A program made the translations under genes and the position numbers. A DNA stretch of 32,559 nt from a virus. Location: positions 1-32,559 of the IMG/VR virus record IMGVR_UViG_3300037166_000095. The stretch is one strand, 5' to 3'. Of this stretch, positions 17,984-23,352 are shown piece by piece. The number at the start of each line of letters is the position of its first letter. Within the stretch, counting starts at the first letter, position 1. The notes below the pieces were generated by a model. The model had not been told where the DNA came from, did no database searches, and worked only from the letters and a program-made list of their open reading frames with translations.

Positions 17984-18642
17984 TTAAATATCTTCTCCAT
18001 CTCTTTAAAATCTTTCTTACTCATCACCACGCCCTCTCTCTCATCAAGATAATCAATCAGGTCTTTGTTATATACAGGCCCTGGCGGGATATCTAATTGG
18101 ACACATGAATAGAATTCTTTCTCTTTTTGGATTAGCATTTCTTCCAAAACAAGATCGCGCTCCAATATGTAGTGACGAAAGTCAACTCCACGAATGAGCA
18201 CAGCCACATAGCATCTATCAGCGTTGCAGACGGCCATATAGTGAACAACTTGTAACAGGTAATTCCTTGGAATAATGTTAGAACCAACGTCGCCCCAACC
18301 TTCAGGAGAAGAAGTAGTTTTAATTTCAACAATTGAGTTTTCCTTATAAACCTTTCCGTCTATATTACCAGCCATCCATGCTAATTTAGGATGGATAATA
18401 ATATCACCGCGCTCCAAAATATCTTTATTTATTTCCTGACCTAACCAATCCCGAATAGCTCCCTCAAGCATAATACCCGCCTTAACCGCTGGCTTATGAC
18501 TAATATCTTCGACGACTGCTCGGCGAGTCTTCTGCTCCCAAAGCTCATAAGGTGTCGTGTAAGGAGACAGGCCACAGATGATACTTGCATCACTTCCAGT
18601 TACGTAGCTTAATCTCTGTTCCTTTTGATCATCTGTTAGCAT
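17980..18642 (-). CDS. YqaJ-type recombination exonuclease, 220 aa
   Basis: The product belongs to the lambda-exonuclease/YqaJ family that resects double-stranded ends for recombination. Visible motifs are G-S-D-A-S-I-I-C-G-L-S-P-Y near residue 16, then E60 in G-I-M-L-E-G-A-I-R-D-W, D95 in G-N-I-D-G, the E106-I-K108 catalytic pair, and a Q-V-V-H-Y-M motif near 132. Start: the ATG at 18642, 6 nt after AAGGA; an upstream TTG is less likely. Size fits the family (about 200-230). With Sak4-like ATPase and SSB it forms a complete resection-annealing set. Confidence 0.88.
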   Translation of the reverse strand: MLTDDQKEQRLSYVTGSDASIICGLSPYTTPYELWEQKTRRAVVEDISHKPAVKAGIMLEGAIRDWLGQEINKDILERGDIIIHPKLAWMAGNIDGKVYKENSIVEIKTTSSPEGWGDVGSNIIPRNYLLQVVHYMAVCNADRCYVAVLIRGVDFRHYILERDLVLEEMLIQKEKEFYSCVQLDIPPGPVYNKDLIDYLDEREGVVMSKKDFKEMEKIFK

Positions 18643-18651
18643 ATTCAATCC

Positions 18652-18975
18652 TTAATGTATCTCTTGATTTCCGAATACTTCTTTGTAGTTATCTTTAACC
18701 ATGATAACAATGTTATTGATAACAGCTTCAACAAGAGCGGTAAGGTGTTCAGTCGACTTATCATCACCCTTTCTGTAGATATCGATAATCATGTTTGCGC
18801 TGAACTCTGCACACAAAACCTGGTCTACAGCTGCTCTATGTATGAAACACATATCCATATACCCGTTAACTCTCATTTGCTCTGACAGTTTCTTTAAGCA
18901 AGCATCCAGCCCATCATTGGCTATTTTGTCAATCATCTCTTTTTCGCTATCATTCGGATGGAACCTATTGCTCAT
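18652..18975 (-). CDS. Hypothetical helical protein, 107 aa
   Basis: Start at 18975 is set by GAGG with a 6-nt spacing; a frame from 18987 lacks this. The product (MSNRFHPNDSEKEMIDKIAN) is helical and slightly acidic, with no recognised domain. It overlaps the end of the upstream coiled-coil gene by 11 bases and ends just before the exonuclease gene. Confidence 0.65.
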   Translation of the reverse strand: MSNRFHPNDSEKEMIDKIANDGLDACLKKLSEQMRVNGYMDMCFIHRAAVDQVLCAEFSANMIIDIYRKGDDKSTEHLTALVEAVINNIVIMVKDNYKEVFGNQEIH

Positions 18976-19159
18976 CTTTAACCTCAACTACAGGATTCTC
19001 TAACTTCGTCAATCTCTCACTCACAATCTCTAACATAGCCTTTAACACAGAAAGCTCTTCATTCAACATGAATACCTTCTTATCAACTACCTGGCATACC
19101 TGTGAAACCTGTCTCTCAAGTAATCCAAACTCTTTATGAAGCATTCTATTATCTATCAT
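18965..19159 (-). CDS. Coiled-coil protein, 64 aa
   Basis: Heptad-like hydrophobic spacing (L-L-x-x-Q-V-S-Q-V, then V-x-x-L-N-E-E-L-S-V-L-K-A-M-L) runs from residue 12 to 55, so a parallel coiled coil is likely. AAGGTG precedes the ATG at 19159, which overlaps the end of the ribbon-helix-helix gene. Function unknown; it may dimerise with its neighbours. Confidence 0.6.
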   Translation of the reverse strand: MIDNRMLHKEFGLLERQVSQVCQVVDKKVFMLNEELSVLKAMLEIVSERLTKLENPVVEVKDEQ

Positions 19160-19319
19160 CTTTCTTCACCTTAATGCGCTCAAGGAAATCAACAATAACC
19201 CCCCTCATGCATTCTGACATCGTAAGCTCATTCTTTGTGCAATACTTAACAAGCTTTGCCTTATCTCTTGGGTCAAGGTAAAAGTTAATGTACTCCTTAC
19301 CCCTAAATTCAGTAGCCAT
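19149..19319 (-). CDS. Ribbon-helix-helix DNA-binding protein, 56 aa
   Basis: This small gene opens the recombination operon. AGGAG lies 8 nt before the ATG at 19319. The sequence has the Arc/MetJ/CopG layout: a short strand (E-Y-I-N-F-Y-L), a first helix (D-P-R-D-K-A-K-L-V-K-Y-C-T-K), a turn, and a second helix (T-M-S-E-C-M-R-G-V-I-V-D-F-L-E-R-I). Such proteins bind tandem or palindromic operators as dimers. A perfect 16-bp palindrome lies about 40 bp upstream over the predicted promoter, which fits autoregulation. Fold call is from pattern; regulation is inferred. Confidence 0.72.
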   Translation of the reverse strand: MATEFRGKEYINFYLDPRDKAKLVKYCTKNELTMSECMRGVIVDFLERIKVKKDDR

Positions 19320-19344
19320 ATGTAATTCTCCTTCAATGAAAAGG

Positions 19345-19372
19345 ATAGTAACATATTACTTACGTAAGTAAA
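19345..19372 (-). promoter_or_regulatory. Predicted promoter of the recombination operon
   Basis: On the minus strand TTTACT (19367-19372) is followed by a 16-nt spacer and TACTAT (19345-19350), which carries an extended -10 (TGT before it). Each hexamer matches consensus at four of six positions. Transcription would begin about 20 nt before the ATG of the ribbon-helix-helix gene, leaving room for its AGGAG. The -35 and spacer are covered by the palindrome at 19356-19371. Confidence 0.5.
19356..19371. promoter_or_regulatory. 16-bp perfect palindrome, likely operator
   Basis: TTACTTACGTAAGTAA is perfectly self-complementary and is built of tandem TTAC/GTAA quartets; a further GTAA lies just beside it at 19348-19351. 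Tandem quartets inside a palindrome are the usual target shape of ribbon-helix-helix dimers. It overlaps the predicted leftward promoter, between that operon and the rightward island, so it could control one or both. Confidence 0.65.
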
Positions 19373-19442
19373 AGGTGTTTTTACATGAGAACGGGGTAAA
19401 AGAGGAGAGCAAAGGAAGATTTGTTAGCTATACTTCAAAAGA

Positions 19443-19468
19443 AAAGGCCAGTATTTCTACTAGCCTTT
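19443..19468 (-). terminator. Hairpin terminator candidate facing leftward
   Basis: On the minus strand the stem is AAAGGC-T-AGTA, GAAA tetraloop, TACT-G-GCCTTT, with one mismatch, followed by TCTTTT. It would stop leftward transcripts arriving from the early block before they reach the operator region. Stem and loop are clear; termination strength is inferred. Confidence 0.5.
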
Positions 19469-19477
19469 GAAATTAAC

Positions 19478-19507
19478 CTACTTCACAACAGCAAGGTAAT
19501 GAAGTAG
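19478..19507. repeat. Inverted repeat with 14-nt loop
   Basis: CTACTTCA (19478-19485) and TGAAGTAG (19500-19507) are perfect complements. The hairpin stands just upstream of the small plus-strand frames and beside a TCGG-AA-CCGA mini-palindrome. Role unknown; part of the structured island. Confidence 0.5.
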
Positions 19508-19552
19508 AATCGGAACCGACTAAAGTATTTCAATTCACAAGGAATCGCCGAT

Positions 19553-19594
19553 ATGCCTACAACCCTTTTTCTTACAAAGGAATCTTCGACATGA
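19553..19594 (+). CDS. Possible 13-residue leader peptide
   Basis: A tiny plus-strand frame (MPTTLFLTKESST) begins with ATG about 10 nt after AAGGA. Its stop overlaps the ATG of the next frame (ATGA). The initiation region matches that of the next frame (ACAAGGAATC..CGATATG versus ACAAAGGAATC..CGACATG). It might be a leader or coupling peptide. At this length chance is hard to exclude. Confidence 0.3.
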   Translation: MPTTLFLTKESST

Positions 19595-19692
19595 GAACTT
19601 TAACAACAACATCCCAAGCTGTCAAGCTAAACCTTCACATTGCTGTCAAATATTTGACGCCCTTCTATCAGGGGGGCACAGCCACGACATAA
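19591..19692 (+). CDS. Possible 33-residue small protein
   Basis: The frame (MRTLTTTSQAVKLNLHIAVK start) begins inside the stop of the 13-codon frame and has AAAGGA upstream, in a repeated initiation context. It contains the GTCAAATATTTGAC palindrome in its coding sequence. No family is recognised. The SD and the ATGA coupling are the only support. Confidence 0.35.
   Translation: MRTLTTTSQAVKLNLHIAVKYLTPFYQGGTATT
19645..19658. promoter_or_regulatory. 14-bp perfect palindrome
   Basis: GTCAAATATTTGAC is perfectly self-complementary and AT-rich in the centre. It is a plausible protein-binding site in the island, for example for a regulator or an initiator. An AAACCTTC octamer flanks it at 19629-19636 and recurs at 19699-19706, with its complement at 19745-19752. 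Confidence 0.45.
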
Positions 19693-19707
19693 AGGCGCAA
19701 ACCTTCC

Positions 19708-19815
19708 ATGAGTTTAACGGGAACATATACAACGTTGTGGCAGCGAAGGTTTATCGAATCACACAAGACTATACAAGATAACTGGGAGCGAATTGACGGT
19801 CAGCGTATCACCTGA
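19708..19815 (+). CDS. Possible 35-residue small protein
   Basis: The plus-strand frame (MSLTGTYTTLWQRRFIESHK start) follows the 33-residue frame after 15 bases. Its upstream AAAGG is about 12 nt from the ATG, a weak spacing. The product has a plausible basic, amphipathic composition but no recognised domain. It is listed because no other gene covers this stretch. Confidence 0.25.
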   Translation: MSLTGTYTTLWQRRFIESHKTIQDNWERIDGQRIT

Positions 19816-19873
19816 GAGATTGGGGAAAGCCGTCATAATGTTGAAGGGGCGTGCCTGGTGGCATAACACTTCT

Positions 19874-19932
19874 GATGCATAGCTCGGGCGATTCAGATGA
19901 TAATATCTGTTTCCTGGCCCGAGCTATGCATC
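19874..19932. ncRNA. Long perfect hairpin, possible structured RNA or origin element
   Basis: GATGCATAGCTCGGGC (19874-19889) pairs perfectly with GCCCGAGCTATGCATC (19917-19932): 16 base pairs without a mismatch. The 27-nt loop holds a second small stem, CAGAT (19894-19898) with ATCTG (19905-19909). It is the strongest secondary structure seen in the window. No T-run follows on either strand, so it is not a simple terminator. It could be a small RNA, an mRNA control element, or a cruciform at an origin; the sequence alone does not decide. Confidence 0.55.
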
Positions 19933-19956
19933 TGCTAACGAACCAAGCAGCATATG

Positions 19957-20020
19957 GCGGGAGCAGGAAGCGAAAGGAAGGAAGGAAAAGGAAGGGAAGC
20001 AAGAGGAAAGAGATAGAGAG
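19957..20020 (+). repeat. Polypurine tract with GGAAG repeats
   Basis: About 64 plus-strand bases contain only around five pyrimidines and include tandem GGAAG/GGAAA units. Such tracts can form triplex DNA or strong RNA-DNA hybrids and are found near some origins. Here it lies between the long hairpin and the first rightward gene. No coding role is convincing. Confidence 0.6.
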
Positions 20021-20047
20021 TAAGTAGCAGTAAAGATGAGGTGAAGT

Positions 20048-20371
20048 ATGATTTTAAGTACAGATAAGCAAGAGATTAAAGGAAGCAAGGAAGCAAAGGA
20101 TTTGTATGGATTATTATTTTGGTTAATTGTAAAGAGACAATCATTTATTGTTGAATTCAACCGAAGGGCTTTAGTTACATTGATTAGAAAGAGCAATAGA
20201 GAATTTAGAGAGAGCCAAATGATACCGGCGGAATTAGAGTTAATGAGGTTGGGGGTATTGCTTGGAATGGATAAAAGAGATGATAAAAGGCATGGAGACA
20301 ATCAAACGGTATATATTATGAGAGATCCGAGAAAAAAGAAAACAAATACCGATTTACCGTGGGATAATTGA
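20048..20371 (+). CDS. Rightward hypothetical protein, 107 aa
   Basis: One of few plus-strand genes. GAGGTG lies about 4 nt before the ATG. The product is charged and basic (net Lys/Arg-rich), with a hydrophobic helix near residues 20-28 (G-L-L-F-W-L-I-V) and a basic C-terminus (R-D-P-R-K-K-K). No domain is recognised. The DNA is AT- and purine-rich relative to the virion genes. It may bind nucleic acid or regulate, but this is only suggested by charge and position next to the structured island. Confidence 0.65.
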   Translation: MILSTDKQEIKGSKEAKDLYGLLFWLIVKRQSFIVEFNRRALVTLIRKSNREFRESQMIPAELELMRLGVLLGMDKRDDKRHGDNQTVYIMRDPRKKKTNTDLPWDN

Positions 20372-20412
20372 AACAAAAACATGATAAAGTCCACACATCA
20401 AAAGGGATCTAA

Positions 20413-20805
20413 ATGTCAAAAGGACTTCTTATGTCAGCGCTCATCGTCTTGGTCTTCCTCGCTCTTTGCTATCTCCTCATCTACCGGTTCGCTCCAACAC
20501 CCAAAGAACCTACAAATCCCATTCCTCTAGCCCTAAAAAAAGAGATAAACGAACACTATGGCAAAGAGACGGTAACAGATGTCACGATGGAGAGCGTAGG
20601 ATATGGTTTTGAGGGCTTAGGCAACGATGAGGGTACTACGCCCGCCCCTACCTACCTAATCACCGCTAAGACGATTATAGACGGTCAGGAAGGGTGTGTT
20701 TATGCGTTGGCTGAGGACTTAACACCGATAGGGATGCATTTGGTAGCCAATGACCTGATACAAAAGATAAGGATGATGAAACACGGCTTGCGAATAATAT
20801 GCTGA
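20413..20805 (+). CDS. Rightward membrane-anchored protein, 130 aa
   Basis: AAGGGA precedes the ATG by about 6 nt. Residues 5-26 form a strong transmembrane segment (L-L-M-S-A-L-I-V-L-V-F-L-A-L-C-Y-L-L-I-Y), followed by a proline-rich linker and a soluble domain of about 90 residues that probably lies in the periplasm. No family is recognised. It is followed by an intrinsic terminator, so it ends the rightward unit. Roles such as superinfection exclusion or lysis control are possible but unproven. Confidence 0.65.
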   Translation: MSKGLLMSALIVLVFLALCYLLIYRFAPTPKEPTNPIPLALKKEINEHYGKETVTDVTMESVGYGFEGLGNDEGTTPAPTYLITAKTIIDGQEGCVYALAEDLTPIGMHLVANDLIQKIRMMKHGLRIIC

Positions 20806-20875
20806 GAGGCTATCATGTGAGTGTGTATACAGCTCCTTGTATATGACAATCCTGAAAGGTACGTAAATGATGTCT

Positions 20876-20905
20876 AAGGGCGGCTTGAACTACCGCCCTT
20901 TTTTA
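20876..20905 (+). terminator. Intrinsic terminator of the rightward unit
   Basis: AAGGGCGG (20876-20883) pairs with CCGCCCTT (20893-20900) around a 9-nt loop and is followed by TTTTATT. This is a clear rho-independent terminator for plus-strand transcripts. No T-run follows in the other direction. Confidence 0.9.
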
Positions 20906-20920
20906 TTGTATGATGCATCC

Positions 20921-20972
20921 GCCGAATGCCTCAATGGATTTTCCGTAGTCACTTGAGCTGCAAACATTCGGC
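20921..20972. repeat. Nested inverted repeat
   Basis: GCCGAATG (20921-20928) pairs perfectly with CATTCGGC (20965-20972). Inside it CTCAA and TTGAG form a second stem. It lies just past the tiny lipoprotein gene and the rightward terminator. It may mark the 3' end of leftward transcripts, but lacks a T-run; role unknown. Confidence 0.45.
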
Positions 20973-20974
20973 AA

Positions 20975-21067
20975 CTAAAAATGTACCCTGCCTAAGCACC
21001 CACTTAACAAAAATATAACAATAGAAAACGTGAGAACAAATATCATTATCCTTGGAAGTGATTGCAT
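20975..21067 (-). CDS. Tiny lipoprotein, 30 aa
   Basis: The frame reads M-Q-S-L-P-R, then a hydrophobic core of about 15 residues, then a lipobox L-L-S-G-C at residues 20-24, and only seven mature residues (CLGRVHF). AAGGA lies about 7 nt before the ATG at 21067 and overlaps the stop of the upstream gene. Signal peptidase II processing would leave an extremely short lipopeptide. Colicin lysis proteins and Rz1-type spanins are also small lipoproteins, so an envelope or lysis role is conceivable, though the gene is far from the endolysin. Confidence 0.6.
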   Translation of the reverse strand: MQSLPRIMIFVLTFSIVIFLLSGCLGRVHF

Positions 21068-21076
21068 TTAGTATCC

Positions 21077-21286
21077 TTACTGTGATGGAGTATTTTGATT
21101 AATATTCAAAGCTAGCACGTCTAGCACTTTGTGGGCAACCGTTAAAACCTGGTAAGCGGTAGAGCCTACTTCACCAGGAGCGGGGTTAGGGATAACGGCG
21201 GTGGCTAAAGAGGATAGAGTGACCAAAATAGGCACACCACGGGCTATGCAGCTGAATAAGCCTTTAAATTTATCGAATAAGCACAT
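21077..21286 (-). CDS. Small hydrophobic protein, 69 aa
   Basis: Start at 21286 has AAGGGGG about 6 nt upstream. The sequence has an amphipathic N-terminus (MCLFDKFKGLF), a hydrophobic stretch of about 17 residues (G-V-P-I-L-V-T-L-S-S-L-A-T-A-V-I-P), and a polar C-terminus. It may be membrane-associated. No family is recognised. The tiny lipoprotein follows directly, so the two may act together at the envelope. Confidence 0.55.
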   Translation of the reverse strand: MCLFDKFKGLFSCIARGVPILVTLSSLATAVIPNPAPGEVGSTAYQVLTVAHKVLDVLALNINQNTPSQ

Positions 21287-21327
21287 AGTTAACCCCCTTT
21301 ATATTAAGGGTAGCTTATATAATTGAT

Positions 21328-21531
21328 TTAGTCACTTAAGGGTTGCAAAAGATGTTTGATAAATTCATCTTGTTGTTTGAAGAGCTTCAAAAGCTTTTTG
21401 TAACGCTCTTTGTGCCACTCTATATCATCTCGTAGAGAATCGATGGTGTCGTCATCTGGGGTATGGTCGGGTGCATCTTGTGGGTCATTGTAGACGTGTT
21501 CTTGGGTAATGTGGCATGGCATATCAGACAT
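21328..21531 (-). CDS. Acidic small protein, 67 aa
   Basis: Start at 21531 is preferred: GAGG lies about 9 nt upstream, while the first ATG of the frame (21540) abuts that GAGG. The N-terminal half is Asp/Pro/His-rich (Y-N-D-P-Q-D-A-P-D-H-T-P-D-D-D); the C-terminal half is a charged helix or coiled coil. It overlaps the end of the upstream gene by 8 bases. Function unknown. Confidence 0.55.
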   Translation of the reverse strand: MSDMPCHITQEHVYNDPQDAPDHTPDDDTIDSLRDDIEWHKERYKKLLKLFKQQDEFIKHLLQPLSD

Positions 21532-21757
21532 TGGTTTCATCCTCTTTTTTATCCATAAGGTGGTTTAAAGCGACATCGCCGGAAGCTCTAAGGTAGAAGG
21601 CCATTAGGTTGGCTAAGACGTGTGGGTCTAAATAGATTTTATGTTCGCAGAGGTCATCATCATGGTGTCCTGTGCGCAAGACAATTTGGTATTCGTCTTC
21701 AAATTCAGCGTATACGCCATCGCCTAAAAAGGCTATGTTTTTTCCTTTATCACTCAT
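21524..21757 (-). CDS. Hypothetical acidic protein, 77 aa
   Basis: GGAG lies about 8 nt before the ATG at 21757. The product is acidic, with a H-H-D-D-D cluster in the middle and a phage-typical K-I-Y-L-D-P-H-V-L-A-N-L-M segment. No catalytic motif is visible. It lies in the middle of the early operon. Confidence 0.6.
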   Translation of the reverse strand: MSDKGKNIAFLGDGVYAEFEDEYQIVLRTGHHDDDLCEHKIYLDPHVLANLMAFYLRASGDVALNHLMDKKEDETNV

Positions 21758-21799
21758 TTCAATTTCTCCGGTCTGTAGGTAGTAAAGTAGGATTATCGT

Positions 21800-21961
21800 C
21801 TAAGGATCACAAGGCAGTGCCAAATGTTCGCATTCCTCTTGCATTTTCTCCCGCTTGCAAGAAGTGCATGTTCTGAAGTGCCCAGGATAATTTTCACTTA
21901 TAAAGACCCCACAGGTATCACAAAGAATACCGTCTTGCTGCAACTCGAAAAACTCTCCCAT
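21800..21961 (-). CDS. Small zinc-finger-like protein, 53 aa
   Basis: The ATG at 21961 overlaps the stop of the YopX-like gene (TAATG) and has GGAGAG 9 nt upstream. Two C-x-x-C pairs (C-D-T-C near residue 14, C-T-S-C near 32) make a zinc ribbon. A last C-x-x-x-x-x-x-C lies in the tail. Probably a metal-stabilised regulator or inhibitor; function unknown. Confidence 0.6.
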   Translation of the reverse strand: MGEFFELQQDGILCDTCGVFISENYPGHFRTCTSCKREKMQEECEHLALPCDP

Positions 21962-22329
21962 TATTTCAATCTCTCCAAAAGTGAGGGGCATTCGTAGACG
22001 TTGCCGGTCACGGTAGTATATTCTGAGAAACCAATTTCATCATTTTCCATGCAAGCTTGATATTCTCCAGCTTCAACCAAAAAGGATGTTACGTTTTTAA
22101 CCTGTAAAAACTGTAACTCATCTTCGCAATCGGTATAAAATTCTATGATATCACCTTCAAATATTTCAACCTCATTACAATCTTTAAGCCCCGTGGATTG
22201 CATAGGAATATATCTGTCGTCTTCCTCTTTGCATTCTCCCCACATCAGATTGCCTTCTTTATCTATATTCCAAGATGGATGTGGATAAAAACATTTATCT
22301 TTTGCATCCCAAACTCTAAAACCTAGCAT
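21961..22329 (-). CDS. YopX-like protein, 122 aa
   Basis: The sequence follows the YopX family closely: F-R-V-W-D near residue 4, a W-x-x-D-K-E-G-N core, then M-Q-S-T-G-L-K-D-C-N near 43, and I-F-E-G-D-I-I near 55, with a C-terminal beta-barrel region. Family members of about 120-150 residues are common in phages and prophages, with unclear function. GGGGGA lies about 10 nt before the ATG, which overlaps the end of the upstream membrane protein gene by a few bases. Confidence 0.8.
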   Translation of the reverse strand: MLGFRVWDAKDKCFYPHPSWNIDKEGNLMWGECKEEDDRYIPMQSTGLKDCNEVEIFEGDIIEFYTDCEDELQFLQVKNVTSFLVEAGEYQACMENDEIGFSEYTTVTGNVYECPSLLERLK

Positions 22330-22502
22330 ATAATAAATCCCCCAATCACCAATAAAATCAAAACAAATAAAGAAGGGTAAAGCAATTTATAAAAAAGCAT
22401 CCCATATTGCTTATGAAGCAACATAATTTTAAATGAAGGGTTGTATACTGCTACCCTCGCATTCCACCAGTCAATCTTTTGGGATTTGGTATCATTTCCC
22501 AT
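22323..22502 (-). CDS. Small membrane protein, 59 aa
   Basis: Reading from the ATG at 22502 (GGGGG about 11 nt upstream), the product has a polar N-terminus (M-G-N-D-T-K-S-Q-K-I-D-W-W) and a C-terminal transmembrane helix (residues 40-58, L-L-Y-P-S-L-F-V-L-I-L-L-V-I-G-G-F-I-I). It is C-tail anchored in form. No family is recognised. Its end overlaps the start of the YopX-like gene. Confidence 0.55.
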   Translation of the reverse strand: MGNDTKSQKIDWWNARVAVYNPSFKIMLLHKQYGMLFYKLLYPSLFVLILLVIGGFIIC

Positions 22503-22535
22503 AATCTATTAACCCCCTATCTTTATCACAGCATG

Positions 22536-22679
22536 TCATATCACATCTCTCTCAATTAAATATCTAATATAGGCGGACACATCCATCTTTCTCTGTTTAG
22601 CCTTAAGTCTTAAGATGGCTAAGTCAGAGAAGGATAGGCGCACGTTGATTCTGTCTCGTTTAATCCGATTTAGTGTCAT
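22536..22679 (-). CDS. Second ribbon-helix-helix-like protein, 47 aa
   Basis: The frame (M-T-L-N-R-I-K-R-D-R-I) has a basic strand (R-I-N-V-R-L-S-F) followed by two helices (S-D-L-A-I-L-R-L-K-A-K-Q-R and D-V-S-A-Y-I-R-Y-L-I-E-R-D). This is the CopG/Arc pattern. An in-frame ATG at 22685 is an alternative start. It overlaps the end of the previous gene. A 15-codon frame starting in its stop (22539 to 22492) is too short to call. As a second small DNA-binding protein it could control the early genes. Confidence 0.6.
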   Translation of the reverse strand: MTLNRIKRDRINVRLSFSDLAILRLKAKQRKMDVSAYIRYLIERDVI

Positions 22680-22941
22680 TGTCATGCCATCCCAACATAA
22701 AACCTTTTATTGCAGCAACCGCACGAAGAAAGCCGCGAGCCTCAGCTGTTGCCGGATCATCATCCCCAAAACGTTTTTGATATGCCTCATGAGTGAATGC
22801 CCAGCTCTCCCCCATTTCCATGGTAAAGTCATAAATCTCAACAGCCGTTTTTTTAACTATTCTCATCTGAACCACCGACTTGGAAACAAGCTGATTAACC
22901 AATCCATCAGCCATCTTTCTTTGTTCTGATTCATCCATCAT
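22660..22941 (-). CDS. Hypothetical protein, 93 aa
   Basis: The start at 22941 is chosen because its ATG overlaps the upstream stop (ATGA); ATGs at 22950 and 22938 are alternatives. The product is helical, with a repeated M-D-E/M-E-M pattern and a C-terminal F-L-R-A-V-A-A-I-K-G-F-M-L-G-W. No domain is recognised. It lies between two membrane-anchored or DNA-binding small proteins in the early operon. Confidence 0.6.
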   Translation of the reverse strand: MMDESEQRKMADGLVNQLVSKSVVQMRIVKKTAVEIYDFTMEMGESWAFTHEAYQKRFGDDDPATAEARGFLRAVAAIKGFMLGWHDNDTKSD

Positions 22942-23255
22942 GGCCACCATATCCGAATAGCTATATTAATAATCTGAGTGACAAACACAATGCCGAAACA
23001 ACACATTGATATTTTAGACACCATATCAACATGCTTATTATTAAGCTCAACCCAATTCCTAAGAATTTCTACTCGCGTTAGATTCATTTGATCCAAAGCG
23101 TTAGCGTCACGAATGTATGACGCAAGACTATTTTCAAGCCTAATCATGTCACGCTCAAGCTTACTGATTCGCTCATCTTTCTTTTGCTCAGCAATGAACC
23201 CCTCTTCAAGAGAAGGGTCAATTGCTATGTTATCTCTGTATATGTTTTCGTGCAT
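22938..23255 (-). CDS. Coiled-coil protein with C-terminal membrane anchor, 105 aa
   Basis: Residues 20-70 form a charged coiled coil (K-L-E-R-D-M-I-R-L-E-N-S-L-A). The last 25 residues form one transmembrane segment (M-C-C-F-G-I-V-F-V-T-Q-I-I-N-I-A-I) ending W-W-P. The topology is that of a tail-anchored protein, with the coiled coil in the cytoplasm. AAGGG lies a few bases before the ATG. No family is recognised; membrane-bound host takeover or lysis control is possible. Confidence 0.65.
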   Translation of the reverse strand: MHENIYRDNIAIDPSLEEGFIAEQKKDERISKLERDMIRLENSLASYIRDANALDQMNLTRVEILRNWVELNNKHVDMVSKISMCCFGIVFVTQIINIAIRIWWP

Positions 23256-23265
23256 TATTTAACCC

Positions 23266-23352
23266 TTATAAATTAACCAATAAAACAACAATGCCTTTAC
23301 CAACGGCAGATGAAACCATGATGACAAGAAACCATAAAACAATATCTTTCAT
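23266..23352 (-). CDS. Membrane miniprotein, 28 aa
   Basis: The ATG at 23352 follows GAGG by 7 nt; an ATG at 23355 overlaps the upstream stop and is an alternative. The peptide (M-K-D-I-V-L-W-F-L-V-I-M-V-S-S-A-V-G-K-G) is nearly one membrane helix, broken only by a G-K-G. It fits neatly between two operon genes, and the next gene's AAGGG follows its stop. Function unknown. Confidence 0.5.
   Translation of the reverse strand: MKDIVLWFLVIMVSSAVGKGIVVLLVNL

Noticed and set aside
19406-19434. Rightward promoter with TATACT at 19429-19434
   Set aside because: The -10 is good and shares AGCTATACT with the capsid promoter, but no acceptable -35 lies upstream, so I do not call it.
19380-20047. tRNA gene in the non-coding island
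   Set aside because: The hairpins do not form a cloverleaf with an acceptor stem and the usual T-loop sequence.
19924-20301. Minus-strand frame of 125 codons rich in Leu/Ser
   Set aside because: It is the reverse of the purine tract and of the 107-aa plus gene; its composition is explained by that, and no start signal is seen.
22492-22539. 15-codon frame coupled to the second ribbon-helix-helix gene
   Set aside because: It overlaps the stop by ATGA but is too short to separate from chance.
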